A stretch of 25,084 bases of DNA from a virus. The DNA is taken from IMG/VR virus record IMGVR_UViG_3300042896_000337, positions 1 to 25,084 of that record; one strand, given 5' to 3'. A program made the translations under genes and the position numbers. This document shows, in pieces, positions 14,852-21,868 of the stretch; within the stretch, counting starts at the first letter, position 1; each line of letters starts with the position of its first letter. The notes below the pieces were generated by a model, which was given only the letters and a program-made list of their open reading frames with translations, had not been told where the DNA came from and did no database searches.

Positions 14852-16061
14852 AATCTTTTTTGAATTGTGATAAAGTGTAATTTTTTTTACTCATTATCGA
14901 TTTATAAATATAACTTTCAATACCTTGTTTTGCAAAAATCCAAAATACATTGTTTTCTTTTCTATCCATTGTAGTTAAACGATCTCGAGATTGCCAGTAA
15001 GAAGTAGCTGAAAAATCAGGCGTTAAATAAACTAAGTAATCGGCATTTTTTAAACTTATTCCCTCGCGTCCTGAAATTATTTGCAATGCTATATTTTTAT
15101 TTGTCGTGTCAAAAGTTTCTAAGTCAAAACAAACATCATCACCATAAAATCCTTTTATCATTTCTAATTCCGTTTGGAATTTATAAAATATTGCAATCTT
15201 ATTATTTTTAAATTTTTCATTTATAAAAACTAGTTTTGAGTTATCCAAAACAATTCCGTTGCCGCTTTCTAAAATAACCGTACCGGAATAAAGTTGATGC
15301 AATTTGCTCATTAATTTTACAGCCGTATCCCCTAATATCAAATCTTTTGAACCTTTAAATAATTTATCTTTTTTCAATACTTTGGCGATATTATAAATTA
15401 TAGGCTTCATTTCAACTTCTAAAATAGTTTCATTTACTTTTGTTTCAAAACCTGCCTGTTCTTGAGTAAAAGTAATCATATATTTTTGAGTTAATTTTTT
15501 AATACGTTCCTGATAGGCGTCTGAATAATCATTTACTTCAGCATATCCAAGGTATTTTTTTTTAACATTAACATAATATTTTGCCCACTTGTAAAAATTA
15601 ATATAATCTTTAAACGGTGTGTAATTAGATAACCAGAATTGATGATAAATTTGAGAATAACTTTCCGGTGTCGGCGTTCCTGATAAAAATATCATCGGTA
15701 AATGTGAAAACTTTTCTTTGATAATTTTAGTTGCATTGTTTGGCTTTGGAAAAGCTCCGTTTCTATGATGCTCATCACTTATCACTAAATCATATTTTTC
15801 TTTGATTAAATGGACGCTTTCATTATTTATAACGGTTATCTCATAATCATAATTAAACGCTTTAAAATCGCTTAAAATTGAGTTTATAGCTTTTTTCTTT
15901 GTTAAGAATAAAACTTTTTTTGCTCCGTATAACTTTGCAGTTTCTAAAGCCATTAATGTTTTTCCAGTTCTAACTTCACAGCATAAATAAACTATCTTTA
16001 ATTTTGAAAGTATTTCGTTTGCTTTTTCAGCTATTTCTTTTTGATATTGTCTTAATTCCAT
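14829..16061 (-). CDS. SF2 DEAD/DEAH-type helicase (SNF2-like phage helicase)
   Basis: I start at the ATG at 16059-16061 (MELRQYQKEIAEKANEIL), giving 410 residues. An ATG 78 bases upstream would encode a cysteine-rich leader made only of the TGTAACA repeats (CNIDCNIHCNI), so it is unlikely. Motifs: Q-like QYQ, Walker A EVRTGKT (29-35), DEHH box (96-99), motif III SGTPTP (127-132), and C-terminal motifs V and VI (ISGREGISL and SYWQSRDRL). It probably unwinds branched or origin DNA in phage replication, together with the VRR-NUC protein. The gene begins at the edge of the candidate origin. Confidence 0.85.
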   Translation of the reverse strand: MELRQYQKEIAEKANEILSKLKIVYLCCEVRTGKTLMALETAKLYGAKKVLFLTKKKAINSILSDFKAFNYDYEITVINNESVHLIKEKYDLVISDEHHRNGAFPKPNNATKIIKEKFSHLPMIFLSGTPTPESYSQIYHQFWLSNYTPFKDYINFYKWAKYYVNVKKKYLGYAEVNDYSDAYQERIKKLTQKYMITFTQEQAGFETKVNETILEVEMKPIIYNIAKVLKKDKLFKGSKDLILGDTAVKLMSKLHQLYSGTVILESGNGIVLDNSKLVFINEKFKNNKIAIFYKFQTELEMIKGFYGDDVCFDLETFDTTNKNIALQIISGREGISLKNADYLVYLTPDFSATSYWQSRDRLTTMDRKENNVFWIFAKQGIESYIYKSIMSKKNYTLSQFKKDYGVKFSN

Positions 16062-16079
16062 AATTTTCTTACTTTTTAG

Positions 16080-16344
16080 TGTAACATTGTAAAAAATGTT
16101 ACAGTGAATGTTACAGTCAATGTTACAGTAGTTTTTCAATGTTTATAAGGCTTCGCATCGTTTTTACTGTAACATGTTACACTTTGTGTTTAAAATTAAT
16201 TATTTTTTTTATTTTACTTTTTTTTATTATTTCTTACTGTAACTGTAACATGTTACACTTTTTCTTTGTTAAGTACTATAAACATTGACTTTTTACTGTA
16301 ACATTTAGTGTAACACTGTAACATTTAAAAATTATTTTGTTACA
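16080..16344. other. Candidate replication origin: iteron-like TGTAACA/TGTTACA array
   Basis: Twelve perfect copies of TGTAACA or its complement TGTTACA lie within 265 bases: plus-strand TGTAACA at 16080, 16168, 16244, 16297, 16309 and 16317, and TGTTACA at 16097, 16109, 16121, 16175, 16251 and 16338. Copies at 16097, 16109 and 16121 are exactly 12 bases apart, and so are 16297 and 16309. Two abutting pairs form the 14-base palindrome TGTAACATGTTACA. A T-rich core lies at 16185-16235. The array fills the gap between primase-helicase and helicase genes, the last copy being inside the primase 3' end. I infer an origin or dense operator; neither has been tested. Confidence 0.7.
16109..16315. repeat. 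Large imperfect inverted repeat around the AT-rich core
   Basis: The arms 16109-16147 and 16277-16315 are 39 bases each and match as inverted copies at 32 positions by eye. Each carries two TGTTACA boxes and ends in an 11-base perfect block (TATAAACATTG and its complement). Between the arms lie the two palindromic box pairs and the T-rich core. The dyad symmetry suggests bidirectional assembly of a binding protein. Confidence 0.75.
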
Positions 16345-18587
16345 GTTTCAAACTCTTTAATCCATCTTGTTATGCTCATTCTGGATATTCCTAAGAGTTC
16401 AGCTGTTTCGCTTCGATTAAAGTCTTTTTTACTTTTCCAAATCTCGTGTAACTTCTCTTTTTCGCTTTTTCCTTTATTAGCTACAATAGTATTTTTAAGT
16501 TTTGAGACCTCAATAGAATTGACTTTTATTTTTTTTGCAGTTGCCACAAAGTACTTACTTAATTTTTCAGCTTTTAAGATGCTTTCTTTTGATATTAGTA
16601 AAGTATTGCCACCTTCAGAAAAGAACTCGTCAAATGTATGAATTAAGCACGCAAAACGAGGAATATAACTCTTTTGCTTAGGCAGCATTGACTTTAAATA
16701 TTCATTTTCATTTTCATCATTCTGGATTATGGTTGTTTCATTAAACATTCTAATCCATTCTTTTTTTGCGTCCTCCGAAAAAATAGCAGTCATAGGTATT
16801 ATTTCGCCATCTTCATTACGTTTGATAATTCCTTTTAAAGTATCGTAAAACATAATAATTGATTCTTTGTACCAAATTAATGTATTTTCGTCAATCTCTT
16901 TTTCGTTGTAACAATCAATTTTTAAATCAGGAAATGACAATAACATCCTATCCATAAAACCATTATCTTTGTTTTCATCTGTATAAAATGAATTAAAAAT
17001 ACTCGGCTGTATACCTCCAAGAACAGGTATAAATGGTTTTTCAACAAATGAGCCAGCCCTTGTAAGTCTGTTTAGGTTTACGCTTTTACCGGACCATGTA
17101 GACAGCCAAAATTCCAAATCAGAACCTTCTCTATATTTATTCATGTCTTTTAACCACCCTGCCAGTTCGTCTTTAAAAACTCCAACCGCATTATCACTTT
17201 CTTGATGTAAATCAACTAAGGCCTCAAGTGTAATGTCGTTTGCAATAAATTGGTTTTTCTTTGGTGCAAAAACCTCATTGTGTTCTTCTTTTTCTTTTTT
17301 ACTCAAAGCGGTATAAAAATCAAATTTTTCACGCTCTTTAATATAGGTTTTTATTTCTTTTTGATTAATTTTTACAAGCGGTGAAATCACATTTGATATT
17401 GAAGGAGTTTTTCCAAGCCCGGCTTTTCCAACAATAGAAATCCAAACGGTTAAATTTTCAATCCATCCTTTTTTTACCTCTACATTTATTGAATTTCCAA
17501 CACAAACAGAAATTAACCAAAGCATTGAGCATCCCATATAATCAATTGAACTGTCTAATTTAGAATTGCATTCAGTTAAATAATTTTGCATTTCAGTAGG
17601 GAAAATTTCAATAGGAAAAACCAAATCATTTTCGTTTATGTTTGGTTTTTCCTCATTAGATTGCATCGATATTTTAGGTTTAATCTCATTTACAATTTTT
17701 TTTAAACGAGATCCAAAACCTTTTGCATATAAATCTTTTGCTCCATCTGATAAATTACCATTATGGTTTTTCCAGCAGTACGCAATAAATGGACTTATTT
17801 GTTTTTCGTGTGGGTAAATTGTACCAGTGGAAAAAAGATACATTAATCCATCCTCTTTATAAACATATCCAGAGTGCGGACTTTCTGAACCGTGTCTTTT
17901 TATAACGTACTTTTTATTATGGTTTGCTACTATTGAAAAATCACTTCCAATAATTTCAAAAATATCAGTTTTTTGATTGAAGTCATCCCAACACGCTATT
18001 TCATTTTCTTGATACTCTTGTTTTTTCTTTACCAGCTCAATTGGAAGTTCATTTACATAATTGTAAGTTCTGGAACAGCTCCATAAAATTTCCCTATCTT
18101 CTTCGCTTATTTCTTTGATTTCGTGATAGTTAATTTTTGACAAAGTATCATCGTAAGCGATAACCATTCCGCCAATCCCTCTACTTTCAATCAATGCCTC
18201 AGGATTGCCCTTTAGTTTTGCAATCTTAGTATTTCCTTTTAACGTTTTGCATCGATAAAGAATATGATAGCCTTTATTTAGAGTTTTTTTAATTACAAAT
18301 TTCTTTTCAAAGTCATCAATATTATCAGTTAAAAATCCTAAATACTCATCCCAAAACTCTTTTTGTTCTTTTAAAGTAGACAAAGTTTTGCAATCAATAT
18401 CGATAACCTCAAGATTATTATATCCTGTTACAAGTCCAAATTTAGGGCTATTAAGTTGTTCAATTTCTTCGGGAGTTCTTGCCGTTGTTTGTGCGTTTTT
18501 CCAAGCCCCAATAGGTGCTTTATTTTCTGCACAAGGGATAACCGAAAATCCGTTTTCAGCTAACTTTTTTAAATAATGCTTTTCCAT
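16332..18587 (-). CDS. Prim-Pol / DUF3987-type primase-helicase with C-terminal HTH
   Basis: This 751-residue replication protein has three parts. Residues 1 to about 170 are a primase-polymerase-like domain: FGLVTGYNNLEVIDIDCK with Asp63 and Asp65 as metal ligands, and GYHILYR with His108. Residues about 330-640 are a DUF3987/D5-like ATPase with Walker A GKAGLGKT (387-394) and a later acidic VFKDELAGWLKDM. The C-terminal end has a helix-turn-helix (NRSETAELLGISRMSITRWI). Such proteins start DNA synthesis and unwind DNA. The HTH could bind the iteron array at its own 3' end; that is inference. The start overlaps the preceding gene by one base (TAATG). Confidence 0.85.
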   Translation of the reverse strand: MEKHYLKKLAENGFSVIPCAENKAPIGAWKNAQTTARTPEEIEQLNSPKFGLVTGYNNLEVIDIDCKTLSTLKEQKEFWDEYLGFLTDNIDDFEKKFVIKKTLNKGYHILYRCKTLKGNTKIAKLKGNPEALIESRGIGGMVIAYDDTLSKINYHEIKEISEEDREILWSCSRTYNYVNELPIELVKKKQEYQENEIACWDDFNQKTDIFEIIGSDFSIVANHNKKYVIKRHGSESPHSGYVYKEDGLMYLFSTGTIYPHEKQISPFIAYCWKNHNGNLSDGAKDLYAKGFGSRLKKIVNEIKPKISMQSNEEKPNINENDLVFPIEIFPTEMQNYLTECNSKLDSSIDYMGCSMLWLISVCVGNSINVEVKKGWIENLTVWISIVGKAGLGKTPSISNVISPLVKINQKEIKTYIKEREKFDFYTALSKKEKEEHNEVFAPKKNQFIANDITLEALVDLHQESDNAVGVFKDELAGWLKDMNKYREGSDLEFWLSTWSGKSVNLNRLTRAGSFVEKPFIPVLGGIQPSIFNSFYTDENKDNGFMDRMLLSFPDLKIDCYNEKEIDENTLIWYKESIIMFYDTLKGIIKRNEDGEIIPMTAIFSEDAKKEWIRMFNETTIIQNDENENEYLKSMLPKQKSYIPRFACLIHTFDEFFSEGGNTLLISKESILKAEKLSKYFVATAKKIKVNSIEVSKLKNTIVANKGKSEKEKLHEIWKSKKDFNRSETAELLGISRMSITRWIKEFETVTK

Positions 18588-18841
18588 TATTTAATAGTTC
18601 CATTAAATGTATAGAAAAATACATCTTTGTTTTTTCCAATAAATTCAAAGCAAGCTTCACCTTCAAAAATATCAGAATAAGGAATCATTACATTTATTTC
18701 AATTTTATTATTTACTGATAAATCAGTATTAATTTTATTGAATAATGCTTTGTGAAGTTGACTTGAATTTTTGTAATTTTCTGACGGTTCATTGTCAAAA
18801 ACTTGGTCAAAGTAATCCTTGTTGGTAATAAAAATTTTCAT
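18587..18841 (-). CDS. 84-residue replication-operon protein, unknown function
   Basis: The first gene of the operon headed by the promoter at 18958-18987. The protein starts MKIFITNKDYFDQVFDNEPS and is acidic, aromatic and probably alpha/beta with strands IEINVMIPYSD and CFEFIGKNKDVFFYTF. It is coupled to the primase gene by a one-base TAATG overlap, which suggests a role in replication or its control. No domain is recognised and no membrane segment is seen. It has a 5' leader with a terminator-like hairpin, so its expression may be attenuated. Confidence 0.7.
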   Translation of the reverse strand: MKIFITNKDYFDQVFDNEPSENYKNSSQLHKALFNKINTDLSVNNKIEINVMIPYSDIFEGEACFEFIGKNKDVFFYTFNGTIK

Positions 18842-18866
18842 AATGTATAAATAAATTAAATTGAAA

Positions 18867-18915
18867 AACCCATAATCGTTTGGCTTTAGTGGATAACGCC
18901 TCCCGATTATGGGTT
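18867..18915 (-). terminator. Terminator/attenuator in the leader of the replication operon
   Basis: Perfect 12-base arms at 18867-18878 and 18904-18915 enclose a 25-base loop; on the minus strand the stem is followed by TTTTTC. It ends the upstream operon. As the promoter at 18958-18987 lies upstream of it and the first replication gene downstream, it also stands inside that transcript's leader, as an attenuator would. Confidence 0.75.
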
Positions 18916-18957
18916 AAAGATTTTTAGTTTATAAAAGTATCCACTCTTTTACATAAG

Positions 18958-18987
18958 CAAATATAACAATTTTATTCAAATCTACAA
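18958..18987 (-). promoter_or_regulatory. Promoter for the replication operon (TTG-N19-TATATTTG)
   Basis: On the minus strand a TTG at 18985-18987 is followed after 19 bases by TATATTTG at 18958-18965, an exact match to TAnnTTTG with the usual spacing. The early operon promoter at 24949-24978 has the same spacing and -7 box. The expected start lies near 18950, about 110 bases before the first ATG. Confidence 0.6.
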
Positions 18988-19323
18988 CAATATCTTATTA
19001 AAAAAACTCATTCCTTTTTCTTTAACAATTTCTTTTTCGTCATAAAATCGTTTAGCAAAATCAGAAAATAAAACCAGTTCCGATATATCCATCTTACCAA
19101 TAGTTTCAGCGAGTTCAGCAGTTTTTTGACAAATGTTTATACTCATTTCTGGCGACATCGCATATACTTTTGCGTATTGCTTTTCTAAGTCTTTTTCTGA
19201 TGCTTTTCTCAATGCGTTGGCAGCTTGTTTAACCTCTCTTTTTACGGGATATTGGTCAATAAATTCGCATAATACTTGTAGTTGTATTGTTAATTCAATT
19301 CCGTTTTTTAGTGGGTTTTTCAT
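18982..19323 (-). CDS. 113-residue helical protein, unknown function
   Basis: This basic to neutral, almost fully helical protein begins MKNPLKNGIELTIQLQVLCE and contains charged heptad-like stretches (VKREVKQAANALRKASEKDL and ICQKTAELAETIGKM). It follows the cysteine-cluster protein gene with only one base between stop and start, so it belongs to that operon. The 3' end carries the -33 element of the next promoter. No catalytic motif, signal peptide or membrane segment is seen. A DNA-binding or accessory role for the modification cassette is possible but unsupported. Confidence 0.7.
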   Translation of the reverse strand: MKNPLKNGIELTIQLQVLCEFIDQYPVKREVKQAANALRKASEKDLEKQYAKVYAMSPEMSINICQKTAELAETIGKMDISELVLFSDFAKRFYDEKEIVKEKGMSFFNKILL

Positions 19324-19324
19324 A

Positions 19325-20122
19325 TCATTTTAAATTTATACCACACATTTCTATGCAGTTCTCACATTTTCCTGTGAATGTTTTTTTATTGAATTTACTA
19401 ATTAATAATGTAGTTTTCATAAACGCCATTTTTTTAACATTTATAACGCCGTCAACAACAAACGAATTACTTTTTGATGGTCTAAAAACAGTGTCAATTA
19501 CATTGTTATTTTTTAATAATTTTCTTTGTATTTCTGCTTTTTCTTTTCCTATTTCATTTAACTCATTAAAATCACAAGTAACAACTCTTAAAACTGATTT
19601 ACAATATGGTTTTATGCGTTCAAATTGATTTAAAGCATTATTTATTAACATATCATTATCTAATGCCGAAACAGATGTATTTATGCAAATATTGTATTTT
19701 TTAATTTCTTGTAATTGATTATCTGTTAATTGTTTCCAATGCCTTGTAATTATGACTATTTGTTTTGTAGATGAAATATCGAATAAAGATAATTGACTGC
19801 TATCACGTATTTGTTTTATAATATTTATTGTATGTTCCCAATTTTCTGACGGGTCACCTGAACAGCCAATACGGATAAATGACATATCAATTTTTTCAAT
19901 TTGCCTTATTATCGACTTTTTATGTGCTTCATTTTCAAAATGTCTTTCAATTGATTTACTAAAGTTTATCCCGTATCTATTAGCAGTTTTAAAAGCGTAA
20001 CAATCGTTATAACATCCTTTTTCATTTTCTAACATTCCGCTTTCACATCCTTTTATAGTGTCTAAATCCCAAATACCCCTTTCGTTTTTTGAAAGGGATA
20101 TTATATCTTTATACAACCTCAT
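19325..20122 (-). CDS. Cysteine-cluster protein, radical-SAM-like (phage DUF5131/Gp37-type resemblance)
   Basis: This 265-residue protein has two cysteine groups. Near the N-terminus is GCESGMLENEKGCYNDCYA, with Cys26, Cys37 and Cys41 (C-x10-C-x3-C). At the C-terminus is KCENCIEMCG, with Cys253, Cys256 and Cys260 (C-x2-C-x3-C). Between are alternating strands and helices with FIRIGCSGDPSENWEHT, IVIITRHWKQL and ICINTSVSAL, which fits a TIM-barrel-like fold. The 'CxxDCYA...RxGxSGDP' pattern resembles phage Gp37/Gp68-type Fe-S proteins; canonical CxxxCxxC is absent. The start overlaps the methyltransferase stop (TAATG), so it should be translated with it. I infer a base-modifying partner. Confidence 0.5.
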   Translation of the reverse strand: MRLYKDIISLSKNERGIWDLDTIKGCESGMLENEKGCYNDCYAFKTANRYGINFSKSIERHFENEAHKKSIIRQIEKIDMSFIRIGCSGDPSENWEHTINIIKQIRDSSQLSLFDISSTKQIVIITRHWKQLTDNQLQEIKKYNICINTSVSALDNDMLINNALNQFERIKPYCKSVLRVVTCDFNELNEIGKEKAEIQRKLLKNNNVIDTVFRPSKSNSFVVDGVINVKKMAFMKTTLLISKFNKKTFTGKCENCIEMCGINLK

Positions 20123-20649
20123 TACAAGCGGCCAATATTTGGATAAAGGTCTTTTATTTTTGAAGTATCACCTTTATAGAATACATAAATACGTTGTTCG
20201 CATTTTGGATATTTACGACTATTTAATGTTTTCTTTGCGGTTGCGCGTCTTGTAAATTCACTTTCTAAATAAATAATTTTATTATAAACGTGCAATCCTT
20301 GGTCTTTAAAGAAAAGTTCGTGTTCGGCATCTGAACAATAATAACCGCCGTCTTTGTTTCTGCTGTCACCTGTCATTACGACAAAGAAAGTATTGTCGTT
20401 CATTACTGAAATAGCATTTTTGTAACCTTCAAAAAGCATATCTCTAAACTGTTCATAAGTTGATAATGAATTTAACTCACCCTCTGGGCTTTTGCCATCG
20501 TAATCTAAATAGGTTTCAACTTTGTAATATGGAGGACAACTAAAAATTAAATCATAATTTTGTTTAGGTGTAAATTTTGAAGTGTCAGATTTTAACCATT
20601 TTACATTTACGAAATCTTGACAAAGTGCGTTATTAGCGTCACATTGGTT
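20122..20649 (-). pseudogene. C-terminal half of a DNA methyltransferase, cut off by an in-frame stop
   Basis: Directly after the TAA at 20650-20652 the same frame stays open to 20122 and continues the methyltransferase: NQCDANNALC completes the 'E.R..Q..AN' helix, then NYDLIFSCPPYY carries catalytic motif IV (SCPPYY). Later YEQFRDMLFEGYKNA and FVVMTGDSRNKDGGYY follow, as in N4/N6 DNA methyltransferases of phage type ('F.V...GD.R'). No ATG, GTG or TTG occurs in frame between the stop and motif IV; the first ATG is at 20437-20439, downstream of it, so a separately started product (105 residues) would lack the catalytic motif. It ends in a TAATG overlap with the next gene. Confidence 0.75.
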
Positions 20650-21513
20650 TTATCTTATTTCAGATGATAAATATTCAAAATTACAACCGCCCGCAACAAA
20701 CCCCATTTGAACCCCACCTCCAAAAGGATTGTAAATTCTACATCCGTTTGTAGGCATAAACATTCTGGCAATAATCTCACAAGCCGTTGGATCTAAAACA
20801 GACGCGTTACCATTTAAGTCTTTTGTTTTATCAGTTATAATTTCGCCGTCTTTAACTGTTTGTTTCGATAACACAACATTTGACATTCCGGCTTTACCTT
20901 GCCAACATCCCTCGCGACTTGCAAACTTAGGATTAGGAATATTATATTTTCTTCCCGCTTCTTCTAATTGTTCATTCCAAGCTCTTTTTACTTTTAACCA
21001 TTCCCCAGATGTAGAGTTCCATAAATTAGTCATTGCCATATGGCATAGTCTTTTTATCCTAACCTGCTCTTCTTTTCCATAATAAATATAAGTAAAATCG
21101 CTTTTAGCTAAATTTACTTTAAAACCAAGTGCTAAAAATACTTTTGGATTTTCTAATTTATGCTTATTAGAAACCGTCATTACCATATGATACCCATTAG
21201 TATTTTGATCTATAATTTTTTGCACCATCATTGAGTAAATTTCTTTACATTCTTTGCCGGGATACATTGCGCTTTGCAATAAACAAAATTCTTTTACGTT
21301 ATGATTTACTTCATAAGTAAAAAAACCGCTAAACTCATCATTAATTTTTAAAATAATAGCGGAATGTTTTTGCATATTAGCTCTAGCTGCTCTATAGGCA
21401 ATTTTATCAATTAATGCTAATTCAGCTACTTGTGTTTCGTAACCAGACCCGATGACACTATCCAATTGGATAAGCTCAATTTTTTCTTCAAATAAACTAG
21501 GTTGTTTTTTCAT
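20650..21513 (-). CDS. GNAT-like domain fused to N-terminal half of a DNA methyltransferase
   Basis: This 287-residue product has two parts. Residues about 25-135 follow the GNAT fold order: strand SAIILKINDE, strand FSGFFTYEV, strand CLLQSAMYPG then helix KECKEIYSMMVQKIIDQ, and the final NPKVFLALGFKV, typical of 'NxxAxxxYxxxGF'. Residues 150-287 are the start of an N4/N6-type methyltransferase, with DPTACEIIARMF, motif I NPFGGG (262-267, normally DPFxGxG) and motif II acidic SEIR (284-287). The frame then stops at TAA instead of continuing into motif IV. With the following same-frame segment the intact enzyme would be 463 residues. The preceding leader is highly structured. Function may be DNA base hypermodification. 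Confidence 0.65.
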   Translation of the reverse strand: MKKQPSLFEEKIELIQLDSVIGSGYETQVAELALIDKIAYRAARANMQKHSAIILKINDEFSGFFTYEVNHNVKEFCLLQSAMYPGKECKEIYSMMVQKIIDQNTNGYHMVMTVSNKHKLENPKVFLALGFKVNLAKSDFTYIYYGKEEQVRIKRLCHMAMTNLWNSTSGEWLKVKRAWNEQLEEAGRKYNIPNPKFASREGCWQGKAGMSNVVLSKQTVKDGEIITDKTKDLNGNASVLDPTACEIIARMFMPTNGCRIYNPFGGGVQMGFVAGGCNFEYLSSEIR

Positions 21514-21548
21514 AATTTTAATTTTTATTATTTAATTTTTTTAAATGG

Positions 21549-21586
21549 AAAAACCCCAATTGTGCACTACTACAATTGAGGTTTTT
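21549..21586 (-). terminator. Terminator hairpin before the methyltransferase gene
   Basis: Arms at 21549-21563 and 21572-21586 form a 15-base-pair stem with one G-U pair and an 8-base loop, followed on the minus strand by CCATTT. The T-run is inside the lower stem (GGGGTTTTT). It ends the upstream recombination operon 35 bases before the methyltransferase ATG, so it may also act as an attenuator. Confidence 0.75.
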
Positions 21587-21649
21587 TCCTTAGTATTTCT
21601 ACTAAATATTTTACCGTCGGTAGTGCTTCGACTTGTCAAAGATAGTTAT
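21587..21649 (-). ncRNA. Structured leader with two further hairpins and a loop-loop match
   Basis: On the minus strand a GTCG/CGAC hairpin (21616-21632) shows GCACTAC in its loop, which is perfectly complementary to GTAGTGC in the loop of the terminator hairpin (21564-21570). Between them a 6-base-pair TTAGTA/TACTAA stem closes a GAAA tetraloop (21590-21605). A TATCTTTG box lies just upstream (21637-21644) but has no -33 partner. This could be a regulatory RNA leader; no known riboswitch family is recognised. Confidence 0.45.
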
Positions 21650-21868
21650 TTATTCCGAATAACTACTATGTTCTTTTGTTAATTCTTTCAATACTTCCAT
21701 TGTAACCGCCACATCTTTTACTTTCTTAAATTGTGCTGCAAATATACCAGCATCTTTTAAATATGTATTTGTAGATGTACATTTGTATTGTTCAGTACCC
21801 AACGCGCTAAATTTAACATAATAAATTGTTTGCGGTTTTATTGGTAATCCTGTTTTTTTTAGGGTCAT
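21650..21868 (-). CDS. 72-residue early protein, unknown function
   Basis: A small basic protein starting MTLKKTGLPIKPQTIYYVKF, with beta strands (TIYYVKFSAL, EQYKCTSTN) followed by a helix (MEVLKELTKEHSS). It overlaps the helix-turn-helix gene by four bases (ATGA), and the two are probably coupled. The structured leader and terminator follow its stop within 20 bases, so it is the last gene of the recombination operon. No family is recognised. Confidence 0.65.
   Translation of the reverse strand: MTLKKTGLPIKPQTIYYVKFSALGTEQYKCTSTNTYLKDAGIFAAQFKKVKDVAVTMEVLKELTKEHSSYSE

Noticed and set aside
16062-16139. 26-residue N-terminal extension of the SF2 helicase from an upstream ATG
   Set aside because: The added residues (NYCNIDCNIHCNI pattern) are only the translation of the TGTAACA repeats, and the helicase Q-motif region begins properly at MELRQYQ.
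20122-20439. Independent 105-residue gene starting at the ATG at 20439
   Set aside because: It is the C-terminal end of the interrupted methyltransferase in the same frame; a start there would omit motif IV.
20650-20652. Reassignment of TAA to a sense codon in this phage
   Set aside because: Most other genes end at TAA with tight, sensible overlaps to their neighbours, and TGA and TAG are also used as normal stops, so a general recoding does not fit.
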